Shown here piece after piece: positions 14,569 to 25,100 of a stretch of 27,956 nt of DNA (its first letter is position 1; every line of letters begins with the position of its first letter). The notes below the pieces were generated by a model, which was not told where the DNA came from, ran no database searches, and saw only the letters and a program-made list of their open reading frames with translations. The position numbers and the translations under genes were made by a program. The stretch comes from a virus: the IMG/VR virus record IMGVR_UViG_3300043446_003243, positions 1 to 27,956 of that record. One strand, given 5' to 3'.

Positions 14569-14934
14569 ATGGCGCAGAACAAAGTCATCCGCATCGGCCC
14601 CGTGACTCTCGGCAACGCCACCGCGAACATTCTGAACCCGCCCGCCGGGTCCGGTGGCGTGGGTCTCACCGCGACGAACCAGTATCTCATCCTCAAGCAC
14701 ATCAGAATCGTGAACCGCACCGCTTCCTCGGCAACCTTCTCGCTGTTCATCGGTGCGACCGGGGCGAGCGCGGCGGGCACCGAATTCATCGGCAACGGCA
14801 CGTCCGTCGCCGCCAACAGCTACGTAGACTGGTATGGCCAGGTGCGCCTCGACGCGGCCGACTTCCTCACCGGCTCCGCCAGCGCGGCATCTACTCTCAC
14901 CTTCCAGGCCGAGGGTGAGATCGGCGTGGCCTGA
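14569..14934 (+). CDS. Small beta-rich virion protein, 121 aa
   Basis: AGGAG (14558-14562) overlaps the stop of the fibre gene and precedes the ATG by 6 bases. The product is Ala/Ser/Thr/Gly-rich with many predicted strands (IRIGPVTLG, YLILKHIRIVN, ATFSLFIGATG, STLTFQAEGEIGVA) and no Cys. This profile is common in small phage proteins encoded beside tail fibres. It may be a fibre-tip, connector or receptor-binding component. I do not know a named family. Confidence 0.65.
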   Translation: MAQNKVIRIGPVTLGNATANILNPPAGSGGVGLTATNQYLILKHIRIVNRTASSATFSLFIGATGASAAGTEFIGNGTSVAANSYVDWYGQVRLDAADFLTGSASAASTLTFQAEGEIGVA

Positions 14935-14936
14935 CC

Positions 14937-16025
14937 ATGGCCACCCCAAACATGGCCCTGGTGCTGCCGACCAACCACGGCAGCGCCGACACCTGGGACA
15001 CCATCCTGGCCACGGTGTTCGGTCTCATCGACGCCCACGACCACACGACTGGCAAGGGCGTCCAGGTCCCGTCGCTCGGGCTCAAGATCAACGCCGACGT
15101 GCCCTGGACCTACGGCGGCACGTCTTACGCCATCACTTCGCTCCTGGCCGCTGCGTTCACCCCGTCCCCGGCAGCAGGGGTCGCCAGCTACACGTCCGCG
15201 ATGTTCGTCAACAGCGCCGACGGCGAGCTCTACTGGCGCACCGCCGGCGGCAGCAACGTCAAGATGACCTCCGGCACCGCGCTCAACGTGGTGGCCTTCT
15301 CGGGCGGCATCGGTGGCGACTACTCAGCGGTGGGAGCCCTGGCGTCCTTCGACGACGCCAGCGACAGCTACTGGCTCCAGCAGCAGGGCTCGCCCAGGCC
15401 GTGGGCCGGGCTCCGCGTCGGCAACCTGGACATCTACCAGCAGGCCGCCAGCATCGTGAACCGGGTGCGCATCAGCTCGCCCTCGGCGCTCGCTGCATCC
15501 TACGCCATCACCCTCCCCGCGGCGCTCCCGGGCAGCACCGTCGCGCTCCAGCTGTCCGCGGCTGGCCAGCTGACCGCGTCCAACACGTTCGCTACCTCTC
15601 CCAAGTTCACCACCGCGGAGACGCTCCACATCTCGGCGTGCGACGCCCAGACGGCCACCGGCGGCCCCACGTTCGCCACCAGCGGGAACGGCTGGACGCT
15701 CGGCACCTCGACCCAGCGCATCGTCTACCCCCTGCGCCTGCCCCGCGACGCGCAGATCAACGCCTGGCGCATCATCATCCGCAAGATTTCCGCGGCCGGC
15801 ACCATCACCGGCCAGCTCTACAAGTACGACGCCTCGAGCCTCACCGAGACTGCCGTGGGCGCCGCCGCCACCTACCCGGCCTCGAGTGGATACACGGTCC
15901 TTCAGGTGACCGGCCTCACCGAGAACATCAGCACGCAGGCTGTCAGCTACTACCTCGCTCTCACTGGCGGCGGCACCACCGGCGACGCCGCCTACCACGC
16001 CGAGCTCGACTACACGCGGCCCTGA
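14937..16025 (+). CDS. Tail fibre or spike protein
   Basis: This 362-aa protein opens with a motif I associate with fibre N-termini: a PN...LPTNHGSADTWDTIL-type segment followed by IDAHDHTTGKG, with a cluster of three His near residues 34-36. The middle (residues about 45-225) has alternating hydrophobic strands and Ser/Thr/Gly turns. The C-terminal third, from about residue 235 onward, has the composition of a beta-sandwich with an ITGQLYKYDASSL-like strand series. A second fibre beside the collagen-like one suggests two different receptor-binding or attachment parts. The ATG follows the previous stop by two bases. The function is inferred from the N-terminal motif and position. Confidence 0.75.
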   Translation: MATPNMALVLPTNHGSADTWDTILATVFGLIDAHDHTTGKGVQVPSLGLKINADVPWTYGGTSYAITSLLAAAFTPSPAAGVASYTSAMFVNSADGELYWRTAGGSNVKMTSGTALNVVAFSGGIGGDYSAVGALASFDDASDSYWLQQQGSPRPWAGLRVGNLDIYQQAASIVNRVRISSPSALAASYAITLPAALPGSTVALQLSAAGQLTASNTFATSPKFTTAETLHISACDAQTATGGPTFATSGNGWTLGTSTQRIVYPLRLPRDAQINAWRIIIRKISAAGTITGQLYKYDASSLTETAVGAAATYPASSGYTVLQVTGLTENISTQAVSYYLALTGGGTTGDAAYHAELDYTRP

Positions 16026-16027
16026 CC

Positions 16028-19000
16028 ATGGCACTCCGCAAGCAGCCCCTACCGCTCACGTTCGCCGGCGGCGTCGAGACGCAGCAGGACGCCAAGGGCG
16101 TGCCCCCCGCACGGCTGCTCGACCTCCAAAACGCCACGTTCGTCCGCAAGACGTCCCTGGCCAAGCGCAACGGCTACCGCGCCCTTAGCACCCTGCTCGA
16201 CACGAGCTCGGCCAGCTACACGTCCCCCGCTGGTACCTCGACCCCGGCCGTTGGCCTCGCCGCCCGCGACACCGGCGAGCTCCTGGTCCTCACCGGCGAC
16301 AAGGCGTACAGCTACCGCGAGAGCAGCGGCCGCTGGTCGACCACCGGCGACATCGCCAGCGTCCTGGCGTCGGACCGCCCGCTCGCCCGCACCGGAACCG
16401 TCCAGGCGATGCCGGACACCGCGACGGCCAACGGCATCCGGGTCACCGCCTGGGAGGACAACCGCGGCGGCGTCTGGTCGCAGGTCATCGAGGAGGCAAC
16501 CGGGCGTGTCCTCCAGGGACAGGCGCAGCTTAGCGCCACCGGGTTCTGCCCCAGGGTGGTCGTCCTAGACCGGACGATCCAGGTGCTGTGGCTCACCGGC
16601 ACCGGCGCCGTCCAGATGTTCTCGACGATCTACACCACTGCGGCCCCATACGCCGCTCCGACGGTGCAGATGGTCACCGACGACGTCTACCCGACCAACC
16701 CTGTATTCGACGCCACCACCTGCACGCTCTACCTCGGCGGCGTCTACGCCTCTGGCGTCGTGCTCGCGTGGGCGACCCCCGCCGGGTATCGCGTCGGCTA
16801 CCTGAGCTCCTACGGCACCCTCGGCTCCTCCGTGACCGGCCTGCCCGGCCCAGTGGCCATGACCAGCGCCGTAGACCTGGTCACCGGGCCGATTGCGGTG
16901 GCCAACGACACCAGCAGCGGGACCGAGGTCATCGTTGGCTGGCGCGACCCGTCGGGGTACCTGCGCATCAGGACCCACGGGATCGACCTGACGTCGGTGA
17001 CCTACTCCGGCGCGATGTACGCCACCCCCGGCATCACGCCCTACCGGCTGGCGCTCAGCACGACGAACAACGGCACCGGCTACGTGTGGTGGGCCTTCGA
17101 GGCCGCCGGCGCGACCGCCGACCAGAACTACATTGTGGCGGGCTACCTCAAGAGCAACGGCAGCAGCTTTGCCACGCTCGCCGGGACCCTCCGCGGGCAC
17201 GGCCTGGTGGCCCGCGCGTTCGCCGACCAGGGGTCGGTCTATCTCGCCGTCGCCCACGGCGTGAAGTACTACCCCTACGTCGCCGTCGTGAAGCTGTCCG
17301 GCCAGACGTTCGGCGGCGCTCCTGGTGTCACCGGCGGCGGCACGCCGACCGTGGCCCGCCTGCTACCGGGCCTGTCGACCGGCCTGCCGACGCGGGCGCA
17401 CCTGGCCTCGGTGCAGGTCTCCTCGCGCGTCGCCACCCTGCCGCTCGGCGTCCGGCTCCAGCTCTCGTCCGCCAACGGCGACCAGTTCGGCGAGGCCGGC
17501 ATCCGGCTCCAGTCGCTCGACTTCGGCCACGCCGGCGCCTACCAGAGCGCCCAGCTCGGCAAGGGCCTCTACCTCGCCGGCGCCGTCCCCCTGCGCTACG
17601 ACGGCGACAGCTGGACCGAGGCCGGCTTTCACGCCGCCCCGGACACCGCGTCCGGCACCATGACCCTGACCGCCTCGAGCTCGGGCTCGATGACCTCGTC
17701 CGCCACCTACCTCTACCGGATCGCCTACGAGGAGATCGACGCCAACGGCGAGCTCCACCCCGGCCCGGTGTCGGTGTCCCAGACCGTCACTCTCACCGCC
17801 GGCCAGACGTCGGTGACGCTGTCCATCCCGACGTGCCGCCTTACCGGCAAGCGCCGGGTCCGCATCGGCGTCTTCCGCACGACCGCCAACGCGACCGGCG
17901 CCCCCGAGTCCATCGCGTTCTACCGGGTCACCTCGACCCTGCCCACCGACGCCGGACTCACCGCCAACGGCTACCTGGCGAACAACCCGACCGTCGACGT
18001 CGTCACCTTCGTCGACTACCTCAGCGACGCCCAGCTCATCACCAAGGAGCCGCTCTACACCAACGGCGGCATCATCTCGAACGACCCCGCGCCGATGGCC
18101 GGTGGCTCGCTCGTCTCTGGCAAGTCGCGGCTGTTCTGGACCGACCCCAGCGACCCGCACATGGTCCGCTACAGCCAGACCCTCCGAGACGATACGGCGA
18201 TGGAGGAGTCCGCATCGCTTTACCTGCGGTGCGACCCCTACGGCGGACCCATCGTCGCCCTGGCCGTCATGGACGACGCCGTCCTCGTGTTCAAGCAGAC
18301 GGCTATCTACGTGTTCGTCGGCCCCGGCCCCGACGCCGACGGCGGGCTGTCGAGCAACAACGCCTTCACCGCGCCGCAGCTCCTGACCTCCGACGTTGGC
18401 TGCAAGGCGTCCGGCTCGGTCTGCCAGAGCCCCGTGGGCGTGGTGTTCCAGTCGAGCAAGGGCATCATGCTCGTCGGCCGCGACCGCCAGGTGGCGTCCA
18501 TTGGCGACCCGGTCTACGCCTACAACAGCCAGACCGTCACTCGCGCCACGCTCCTGCCCGACCGCCACCAGGTGCTGTTCCTTGTCTCGAGCGGGCGCAC
18601 GCTGCTCTGGGATTACCAGCATGGGCAGTGGTCGACCTACACCAACCACGAGGGCCTCGACGCCGCAGTGGTCGGCGGGACATACAACTACCTCCGCGCC
18701 GACGGGCGGGTGTTCTGTGAGACCGTGGGCAGCTACGCCGACGACAACGCCCACATCCCCATGCGGATTGACACCGCGTGGATCAAAGCAGCAGGGTACC
18801 TCCAAGGGTTCCAGCGCATCTTCCACGCTGAGTTCCTGGGGACGTACAAGTCTGCTCATCAGCTGTCGGTGTCCTGGCGCACCGACTACCAGGAAGCCTG
18901 GACCGCTCCGGTGCTGCTCTCTCCCGACAGCCTCTACACCCCGAGCCTCTACGGTGCCGGCACCTACGGCGCGGGCTCCTATGGCGGCACTATCGGGCCG

Positions 19001-19177
19001 GACACGGTCTACCAGCAGCGCATCCACATCAACGCGCGCTGCCAGGCTATCGCCTTCCGCATCGAGGACGTCGAGGCCACTACGACCTTCGGCGCTGCGT
19101 TCGAGCTCTCCGAGCTGCTCCTGACCGCGGGCGTGCTCGGTCCTGCCTTCCCCGTCGGTCCGGCAAGGAGCGCTTAG
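16028..19177 (+). CDS. Large tail hub / nozzle-like protein, 1049 aa
   Basis: The N-terminus (FAGGVETQQDAKGVPPARLLDLQNATF... then KRNGYRAL) matches the opening of tail-nozzle or DNA-stabilisation proteins that close the podovirus tail. The long body is an alternating series of strands and Gly/Thr/Ser loops, suggesting beta-propeller-like architecture. It contains aromatic clusters, such as YAYNSQTVTRATLLP and LLWDYQHGQWSTY near residues 830-875. The C-terminal region has a Tyr/Gly-rich turn (about 975-990). The ATG at 16028 is chosen because it begins at the conserved motif just after the spike stop (TGACCATGG). An open frame reaching back to 14834 is only a shadow over the two preceding genes. 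The nozzle role is an inference; no enzyme motif is seen. Confidence 0.78.
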   Translation: MALRKQPLPLTFAGGVETQQDAKGVPPARLLDLQNATFVRKTSLAKRNGYRALSTLLDTSSASYTSPAGTSTPAVGLAARDTGELLVLTGDKAYSYRESSGRWSTTGDIASVLASDRPLARTGTVQAMPDTATANGIRVTAWEDNRGGVWSQVIEEATGRVLQGQAQLSATGFCPRVVVLDRTIQVLWLTGTGAVQMFSTIYTTAAPYAAPTVQMVTDDVYPTNPVFDATTCTLYLGGVYASGVVLAWATPAGYRVGYLSSYGTLGSSVTGLPGPVAMTSAVDLVTGPIAVANDTSSGTEVIVGWRDPSGYLRIRTHGIDLTSVTYSGAMYATPGITPYRLALSTTNNGTGYVWWAFEAAGATADQNYIVAGYLKSNGSSFATLAGTLRGHGLVARAFADQGSVYLAVAHGVKYYPYVAVVKLSGQTFGGAPGVTGGGTPTVARLLPGLSTGLPTRAHLASVQVSSRVATLPLGVRLQLSSANGDQFGEAGIRLQSLDFGHAGAYQSAQLGKGLYLAGAVPLRYDGDSWTEAGFHAAPDTASGTMTLTASSSGSMTSSATYLYRIAYEEIDANGELHPGPVSVSQTVTLTAGQTSVTLSIPTCRLTGKRRVRIGVFRTTANATGAPESIAFYRVTSTLPTDAGLTANGYLANNPTVDVVTFVDYLSDAQLITKEPLYTNGGIISNDPAPMAGGSLVSGKSRLFWTDPSDPHMVRYSQTLRDDTAMEESASLYLRCDPYGGPIVALAVMDDAVLVFKQTAIYVFVGPGPDADGGLSSNNAFTAPQLLTSDVGCKASGSVCQSPVGVVFQSSKGIMLVGRDRQVASIGDPVYAYNSQTVTRATLLPDRHQVLFLVSSGRTLLWDYQHGQWSTYTNHEGLDAAVVGGTYNYLRADGRVFCETVGSYADDNAHIPMRIDTAWIKAAGYLQGFQRIFHAEFLGTYKSAHQLSVSWRTDYQEAWTAPVLLSPDSLYTPSLYGAGTYGAGSYGGTIGPDTVYQQRIHINARCQAIAFRIEDVEATTTFGAAFELSELLLTAGVLGPAFPVGPARSA

Positions 19178-19179
19178 CC

Positions 19180-19869
19180 ATGGGCATCGGACAGGTTCTA
19201 CTCGGCGGCCTCGGCGCGTCGAACAACCCGGCGGATTACGCGAAGGGCTCGCAGTACCAGGACCGCGGCGCCATCCAGGACGTCATCGGCCAGGCGCTCG
19301 GCCAGGCGAACAACCGCCAGCCGCAGCAGCTCGACCAGAACCAAGCGAACTACTGGCGTGGCCTCCAGCAGCAGCAGGCTGGCCAGCTCCAGCGCATCGC
19401 CAGCGGCCAGCAGCAGGGGGCCGGCGAGCTCGCCGTCCAGCGCCAGATTCAGAACGCCTTGGCCGCTCAGCAGGCCCAGGCCCGCATGGCCCGCGGCGGC
19501 AACGCGGCGCTCGCCTACCGGGGGGCCGCGAACAACGCCGCGGGTGTCGGCCTCGCCGGCGCCGGGCAGTCGCAGCAGGCGGCGCTCCAGGACCAGCAAG
19601 CAGCACAGGGCGCCCTCGCCGGGCTCACCGGCCAGGCCCGGGGGCAGGACCTCGCCGCAGCCCAGGCCAACCAGCAGGCGTGGCTCCAGACGCAGGGCCT
19701 AAACGACGCCGCCCGACAGACGGTCCTGGGCGCCTACGGGCAGATGGACGCCAACCAGCTCGCCGCTCAGCAAGCCGCCATGCAGGCCGCCCTGGGGCAG
19801 CAGGGCATCCTCGGTGGCCTACTCAACGCGGGCGGCCAGATCGGTGCCGCTTACCTCGGCTCGTCGTAG
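19180..19869 (+). CDS. Gln/Ala-rich internal virion (ejection) protein
   Basis: This 229-aa protein begins two bases after the tail-hub stop. It has a Gly-rich hydrophobic N-terminus (IGQVLLGGLGAS). A very Gln/Ala-rich helical body (residues about 35-200) follows, and a hydrophobic Gly-rich end (GILGGLLNAGGQIGAAYLG) closes it. No Cys is present. This composition, and its place as the first of three such genes downstream of the tail genes, fits proteins that are packaged inside the head and ejected with the DNA. The terminal Gly/Ala/Leu segments could insert in a membrane. The identity is inferred from composition and context. Confidence 0.65.
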   Translation: MGIGQVLLGGLGASNNPADYAKGSQYQDRGAIQDVIGQALGQANNRQPQQLDQNQANYWRGLQQQQAGQLQRIASGQQQGAGELAVQRQIQNALAAQQAQARMARGGNAALAYRGAANNAAGVGLAGAGQSQQAALQDQQAAQGALAGLTGQARGQDLAAAQANQQAWLQTQGLNDAARQTVLGAYGQMDANQLAAQQAAMQAALGQQGILGGLLNAGGQIGAAYLGSS

Positions 19870-19871
19870 CT

Positions 19872-22124
19872 ATGGGCATCTTCACGCCACCCAACGGCGG
19901 CACGCCCTTTGTCGCCCCGGACCAGCTGTTCAACCCGCCGCCGCCCCCACCGGCGAACGGCGGCACGATGGGCATGGTCGACGACGCCGCCGCGCCGCTG
20001 CTCGCCGACCAGCCGCCACCGCCCAACGGCGGGATCATGGGCATGGTGGCCGACGCTGCCGCTCCGGCGCTGCCGCCACCCGGCGGAACGTGGCGTGACG
20101 CCCCCGGATACCAGAGCCTCCCGCCCCAGCTCCAGGCGGTGGCCGACGGCATCCATCAGCGATATGGGCTCGCCCTGCAACCTCCCCCGCAGCAGCCCAC
20201 CCCGCCGGCCCCGCAGCCGACCTCGACTCCGGCGCCCGCGCCGGAAAAGCCCCTAAGCCAGCTCAGCCAGGACGACATCACCCGGCAGCAGCTCGAGGCG
20301 GCCAAGGCCGAGGCCGACGCCGCCAGCGCCGAGCACCGCGCGAAGGCCACCGCCCTCGAGGCGGGGATTGCCGAGCAACAGCGGATGCAGGCCGAGCTGG
20401 ACAAGAGCCAGAACGAGCGCCGGGCCGTCGCCGAGGACAAGCAGCGCACGGTGGACGCGCTCGCCAAGCAGGCCGAGGACTACAAGTTCGACCACGGCCG
20501 GTTCTGGTCCAACTCGTCGACAGGCCAGAAGATCGGCTGGCTCGTGAGCGTCGCGCTGTCGGGTATCGGCGACGCCTTCAACCACGTCAACCGCCCAAAC
20601 CCCGTGCTGGAGATGCTCCAGCAGCGGATCAAGCAGGACGTTGACGAGCAGTTCGCCGCGCGCGATCAGCTGCGCCAGAAGGCCGCCAACGCAGAGCACA
20701 GCCTCGACCGCTACAACACGCTTACCAAGGACATCGCCGCGCAGAAGTCCGCGGCCATGGGACAGGCCCAGATTCTCGTCGGCAAGCAGATGGAGCTGGC
20801 CGCGCTCAAGCAGGCCGACCCGCAGCTCCAGGCCGCCGGCATGGCCAAGGCTGCCGCGTTCAAGCAGGCCGGCTACAACAGCCTCCAGGAAGCGCAGCAA
20901 CGCGCCGTCGACAACAAGTTCAAGGAACAGCAGCTCAGCCTGTCGCGTGGCCAACTCGGCCTCGGCTACGCCCAGCTCAACCAGTCGGCGCGGTTCCACC
21001 AGGACGAGCTCGACGAGAAGAAGCGGGAGTTCGACCTCCGGCTGGCCGAGGCGGCCGAGAAGGCCCGCGCCGCTGGCGACGAGAAGTCCGCCAAGTTGGC
21101 CGAGGCCCAGGCCAAGGACGGCATCTACGACGCCCGCACCGCACGGCCGCTGGTCCAGCCCGAGGGCAAGCCGCTGCTCGACCAGGCCGACAAGCTCGAC
21201 CTCGCCGCCGAGAAGGCGACCGACCCGGCCCAACAGCAGCAGCTCCGCGCCCAGGCCGCCGCCAAGCGGGCCGAGGCCGCGACCCAGCACGGGTTCCGCA
21301 GCCCCGAGGCGAAGGAGCTCCGGGAGGTCATCTCGGCTGGCCAGACGGTTGTCGATGTCCTCGCCGAAACGCGCAAGGCCGTCGAGGCCGGGCCGAGCTC
21401 GTTCGACCGCGAGCAATGGGCCGACATCAAGGCCAGGTTTAAGGCCGCAAAGATCCGATACGCAGAGTCTCTCGGCGTGAAGCCAGGCCCCAAGGAGATG
21501 GAGGCGCTGGACGACATCTTCGGCGGTGACCCTGCGAAGATGACCGACCGCTGGGCCAACAAGGGCAAGATGGTCGCCGCCGTGAGCGCCCTCGAGCGCG
21601 ACGTCATCGGCGCAACGACCACGAAGCTCAAGGCGTACGGCTACCGCGGCGACTGGATGCCATCCAACAACGCTGGCGTCGAGAAGCCCGTCAACCTCAG
21701 CGGGATGACCGGCGAGGAGATCAACCGCAAGGCCGAGAGCAACCGGCCGTCGGCGCTCCAGCAGGCAATCCTCTACCCGATGGGCGCACCAGCCAGCATC
21801 GCGCAGGCACAGGGCAACGTCCCGATGACCGCATCTGGCCTCCAGCCTGGCGACGAGAAGACGGTCCAGCGAGTCATCGCCGAGTTCCAGGGTGCAGCCA
21901 ACGTCGACCAGCGCAACAAGGCGCTTGGCCAACTCACCGCCTGGTCAGGCGCCGACCGCCCCGGCATCTCGTGGGGCGTGCTCAACACCGTCTTCGAGTC
22001 CGGAGATAAAGCCCTCTACCGCAAGCTTGCCGAGTCCCTGCCCGACGCAGACCAGCGCGCCGTGGCCCTCGCCCGGCTCAAGCAACAGGACATGGTCAAC
22101 CCGTTCACGGGAAAGAAGTTCTAG
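19872..22124 (+). CDS. Internal virion / ejection protein with Pro-rich N-terminus
   Basis: This 750-aa protein has an N-terminal Pro/Gly region (residues 1-125) with tandem NGGxMGMV repeats and a second Pro/Gln run. Residues about 128-215 form a long charged coiled coil. A conserved-looking block follows, with RFWSNSS, GWLVSVALSGIGDAF, then NRPNPVLEMLQQRIKQDVDEQ (about residues 210-262). I associate that pattern with phage internal proteins. The rest is mostly helical, Lys/Ala/Gln-rich. It lies between two other ejection-type proteins. The start ATG is two bases after the previous stop; an open frame reaching back to 19680 is a shadow of the preceding gene. No muralytic motif is evident. Confidence 0.7.
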   Translation: MGIFTPPNGGTPFVAPDQLFNPPPPPPANGGTMGMVDDAAAPLLADQPPPPNGGIMGMVADAAAPALPPPGGTWRDAPGYQSLPPQLQAVADGIHQRYGLALQPPPQQPTPPAPQPTSTPAPAPEKPLSQLSQDDITRQQLEAAKAEADAASAEHRAKATALEAGIAEQQRMQAELDKSQNERRAVAEDKQRTVDALAKQAEDYKFDHGRFWSNSSTGQKIGWLVSVALSGIGDAFNHVNRPNPVLEMLQQRIKQDVDEQFAARDQLRQKAANAEHSLDRYNTLTKDIAAQKSAAMGQAQILVGKQMELAALKQADPQLQAAGMAKAAAFKQAGYNSLQEAQQRAVDNKFKEQQLSLSRGQLGLGYAQLNQSARFHQDELDEKKREFDLRLAEAAEKARAAGDEKSAKLAEAQAKDGIYDARTARPLVQPEGKPLLDQADKLDLAAEKATDPAQQQQLRAQAAAKRAEAATQHGFRSPEAKELREVISAGQTVVDVLAETRKAVEAGPSSFDREQWADIKARFKAAKIRYAESLGVKPGPKEMEALDDIFGGDPAKMTDRWANKGKMVAAVSALERDVIGATTTKLKAYGYRGDWMPSNNAGVEKPVNLSGMTGEEINRKAESNRPSALQQAILYPMGAPASIAQAQGNVPMTASGLQPGDEKTVQRVIAEFQGAANVDQRNKALGQLTAWSGADRPGISWGVLNTVFESGDKALYRKLAESLPDADQRAVALARLKQQDMVNPFTGKKF
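19938..20083 (+). repeat. Tandem 69-bp repeats encoding PPPxNGGxMGMV modules
   Basis: Two copies of a unit of about 69 bp (23 codons) encode a Pro-run, NGG, (T/I)MGMV and an acidic Ala-rich stretch; their internal Met codons are at 19968 and 20037. A partial third copy (PPNGGT) is at the protein's extreme N-terminus. The copies share protein sequence more than DNA sequence, so the duplication is not very recent. Confidence 0.65.
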
Positions 22125-25100
22125 TTGGGCGCCTGGCGCACGCAATCGGGCGAGGTCGTCTACGCCCCCGATGACCAGAGCACTCACCTAGCCTCGCTGG
22201 GCTACACGCCGGCCTCCACGTCGGACGTCGCCGACGCCACCACCCAGACCGAGCGCCCGACCGGCGACGCGGTCACCGCCGGCGTCTCCGCGGCCGCGAG
22301 CGGCGCCACCCTCGGCCTGTCGGACGTCCTCCTGCGGGCACTCGCCCCCGGTGCTGCCGACTACGTCTCCGACAGCCGCGAGGCCCACCCGTGGGTCAGC
22401 GGCATCGGCGAGCTCGGCGGCGCGGTGCTCGGCGCTCACGGCCCGTCGCCCACCGGCGCGCTCACGTCGTTCGGCGAGCGGGTCACGGCGTCGACCGCGT
22501 CTCGTCTGGGCGGCGGCGCCGCAGCTCGCGTCGCAGCTCGAGCGACCGGCGAGGCCGCCGTGGGGGCCGGGATGGCCGGCGGCGCCTACGTCGCCCAGCA
22601 GGCCCTCGAGGACAAGCCGCTGTCGGCCGAGGGCTTCGTGGGCGCGATGGGCAAGGGCGCCCTGTTCGGCGGCGTGACCGGTGGCGCACTCGCTGGCGGC
22701 TCAGAGGCCCTCGTCCGCGCCAAGTCGCTGTTCCCGGCGCACGAGGTCAGCCAGGCCGTCGCCGCCAAGGTCGACCAGGAGGCGGCGTCGACGATTGCCA
22801 CCGCGGTCGACGACAGCGCGACGATGGCCAGGTCCGCTACCGACGAGCTCCGTCGGCTGCGTATCCAGCGCGAGACGGCCAAGGCCGAGCAGGAAGCCGC
22901 CATCGGCCAGACCAAGGTGGAGTCGGCGCAGGCGAAGGCCGAGGCGATCAAGGCCAAGGCCGAGGCCGACAAGGCCCAGGCCGCGGTCCGCAAGGCCAAG
23001 GCAGAGGGCAAGCTGCCGAAGCCCCCCGAGCCGACGGCCACGGCGTTTGAGCCCGCCCCGGTGGCTGCCGAGGCGCCGGTTGTCGAGGCCGCTCCTGCTA
23101 TCGGGGTCGAGGAGATGTCGCCCCAGGAGCAGCGCATCGCCGCTGCCCAGGAGAATCTCGCCAAGGCCGAGGAGGGCATCAAGCGCGTCCGCAAGCCTCG
23201 GCAGCCCAAGGCAAGCGATGACGAGCTCAACGCCTGGCGCGAGAAGTACCCCAGCAGCGCCACCGAGCACGTCACTCTCGGCGAACGGCCCCGAGCGAAC
23301 GCGACCCAACAGTGGGCCGAGGACTTCCAGCCGAAGTCAGACGCCGACGAGGCCATCAAGGCTTACTTCCAGAAAGAGCGCGACCCGGCGCCGGTCATCG
23401 CCGACGCCAAGACGCGCCGCAACGCGCGCATCGGCGCGGACAGCGACGTGGTCACCGAGCGCCCGCCCGAGCAAGACGTGGCCAACCTCATCTCCGCGGA
23501 TGCCGCGCATCGCGCCTATCAGCGTGCGACCGAGGCCGCCACCAACGTCTCGGAGACTGGCAAGGAAGTCTTCCTGCGCGCCACCTATGCGTCCAAGAGG
23601 GCCGCGGCTGAAGCATCGGATGATTTCTTCGCCAGACTGAACGCGGCGAAGGCCGCCGGACGCGCCGACGAGTTCCTCGAGGCGACGCGCAAGGGGTTCC
23701 GCGAGAACGCCGAGGGCGACCTAGTCCGCCATATGCGAGGCGACGACGCGACCGCTAAGCTGTGGAACGATTACGCCGACGCGGTCGGCGCGGGCCGCGG
23801 CAAGGAGTGGCTGGCCGCGACGAAGGACCGCCCGTTCTACTACGACGACGCCGGCCGGCTGGTCCGCCTGGGAGACGAGGGCGCCGCCGCCGCCGTCCCC
23901 GTCCAGCAGCAGATTACCGACGCGCTCCACGCCCACGTCGGCGAGCACGTCGACCTCGGCGCCCAGCTCGCCGAGCAGGCCGACGCCATCACGAAGTTTG
24001 AGGCGGCCAACCACGAGATGGTCGAGGCCCTGCGCGACGCCGGCGCCGAAGTCCCGGTTGGCGCGGCCCAGCTCGCCGACGAATACGCCGCCGCCGCCGC
24101 CAAGCACTCCGAGGCCGCTGCCGCGTCCACCGCCAAGGTCGCCGAGGACATCGGCAACAAGGCCGCGCCGGCCCTCGCCGCTCCCGAGAAGGGCATGGGC
24201 GGCAAGCTGGCCGACCTCGCCGGCCTGCTCGAAGTCGCCGGGATGCACGTCCCCTTCCTGCACGCGGTCCCCGTTGTCGGTCCTCTGCTGTCCACCTTCC
24301 TCAAGGCGCGGGCGTTCCTGGCCATCGCCGGCAAGAAGGGCGGCAGCGTCGTCGAATCCGCGGAGGCCCACATCGCCGCGAAGTCGGCGACGACCCGCAA
24401 CCGGGTCAACGAGGCCGTCACCAAGATGCTCGACAGCTCGGCCCGCCGCACCTCGCAGGCCGCCAGCTACGCCGGCGTCGTCCAGGGGCTCGGCTACAAG
24501 CTGTTCCCGAGCGACACCAAGACCCCGAAGAAGGCCGACGCCGTCACCCTGTACCACGCCCGCATGGACGAGCTCGCCAGGGCGCAGCAGCCCGGCGCCG
24601 TCGAGGCCGCAGTCAGTGACCGCGTGATGACGGCCGATGTCGAGCTCCAGCAGCAGATCGCCTCCGCGATGAGGCGCAAGCTGGAGTTCCTCGCCAGCAA
24701 GGCGCCAAAGCAGGCGTCCGTCCCAGGGCTGCTCAAGGGCGACGGCGACTGGCGCCCCGGCAAGGCCCAGCTCGAGTCGTTCGCCCGCTACGTCCACGCA
24801 GCCGAAGATCCCGCCAGCGTGCTCGAGGACCTGGCCCACGCCGGCCACGTCTCCATCGAGGGCGCCGAGACGCTCCGCGTTGTCTATCCGTCGATGTTCG
24901 CCGAGGCCCAGAAGCTGCTTCTCCAGAAGGCCCCCGACATTCAGCGGACGCTCCCCTACCAGCGGCGCGTGGCGCTGTCCGTGATGTTCCAGGTGCCGGT
25001 TGACGGCTCGATGAGCCGCCAGCACCTCGGCTACCTCCAGGCTGGCCAGCCTCCGGCGCCGTCGCAGGGCGCGGCCCCGCCGCAGCCCCCCCATCCTTCC

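Noticed and set aside
14834-16027. In-frame 398-codon 5' extension of the tail hub gene
   Set aside because: It covers the two preceding genes in another frame and is Arg/His/Pro-rich shadow; the conserved N-terminal motif begins at 16028.
20253-21932. 559-aa open frame on the - strand opposite the 750-aa ejection-type gene
   Set aside because: Leu/Gly/Arg-rich shadow with no recognisable domain, against an otherwise one-directional gene order.
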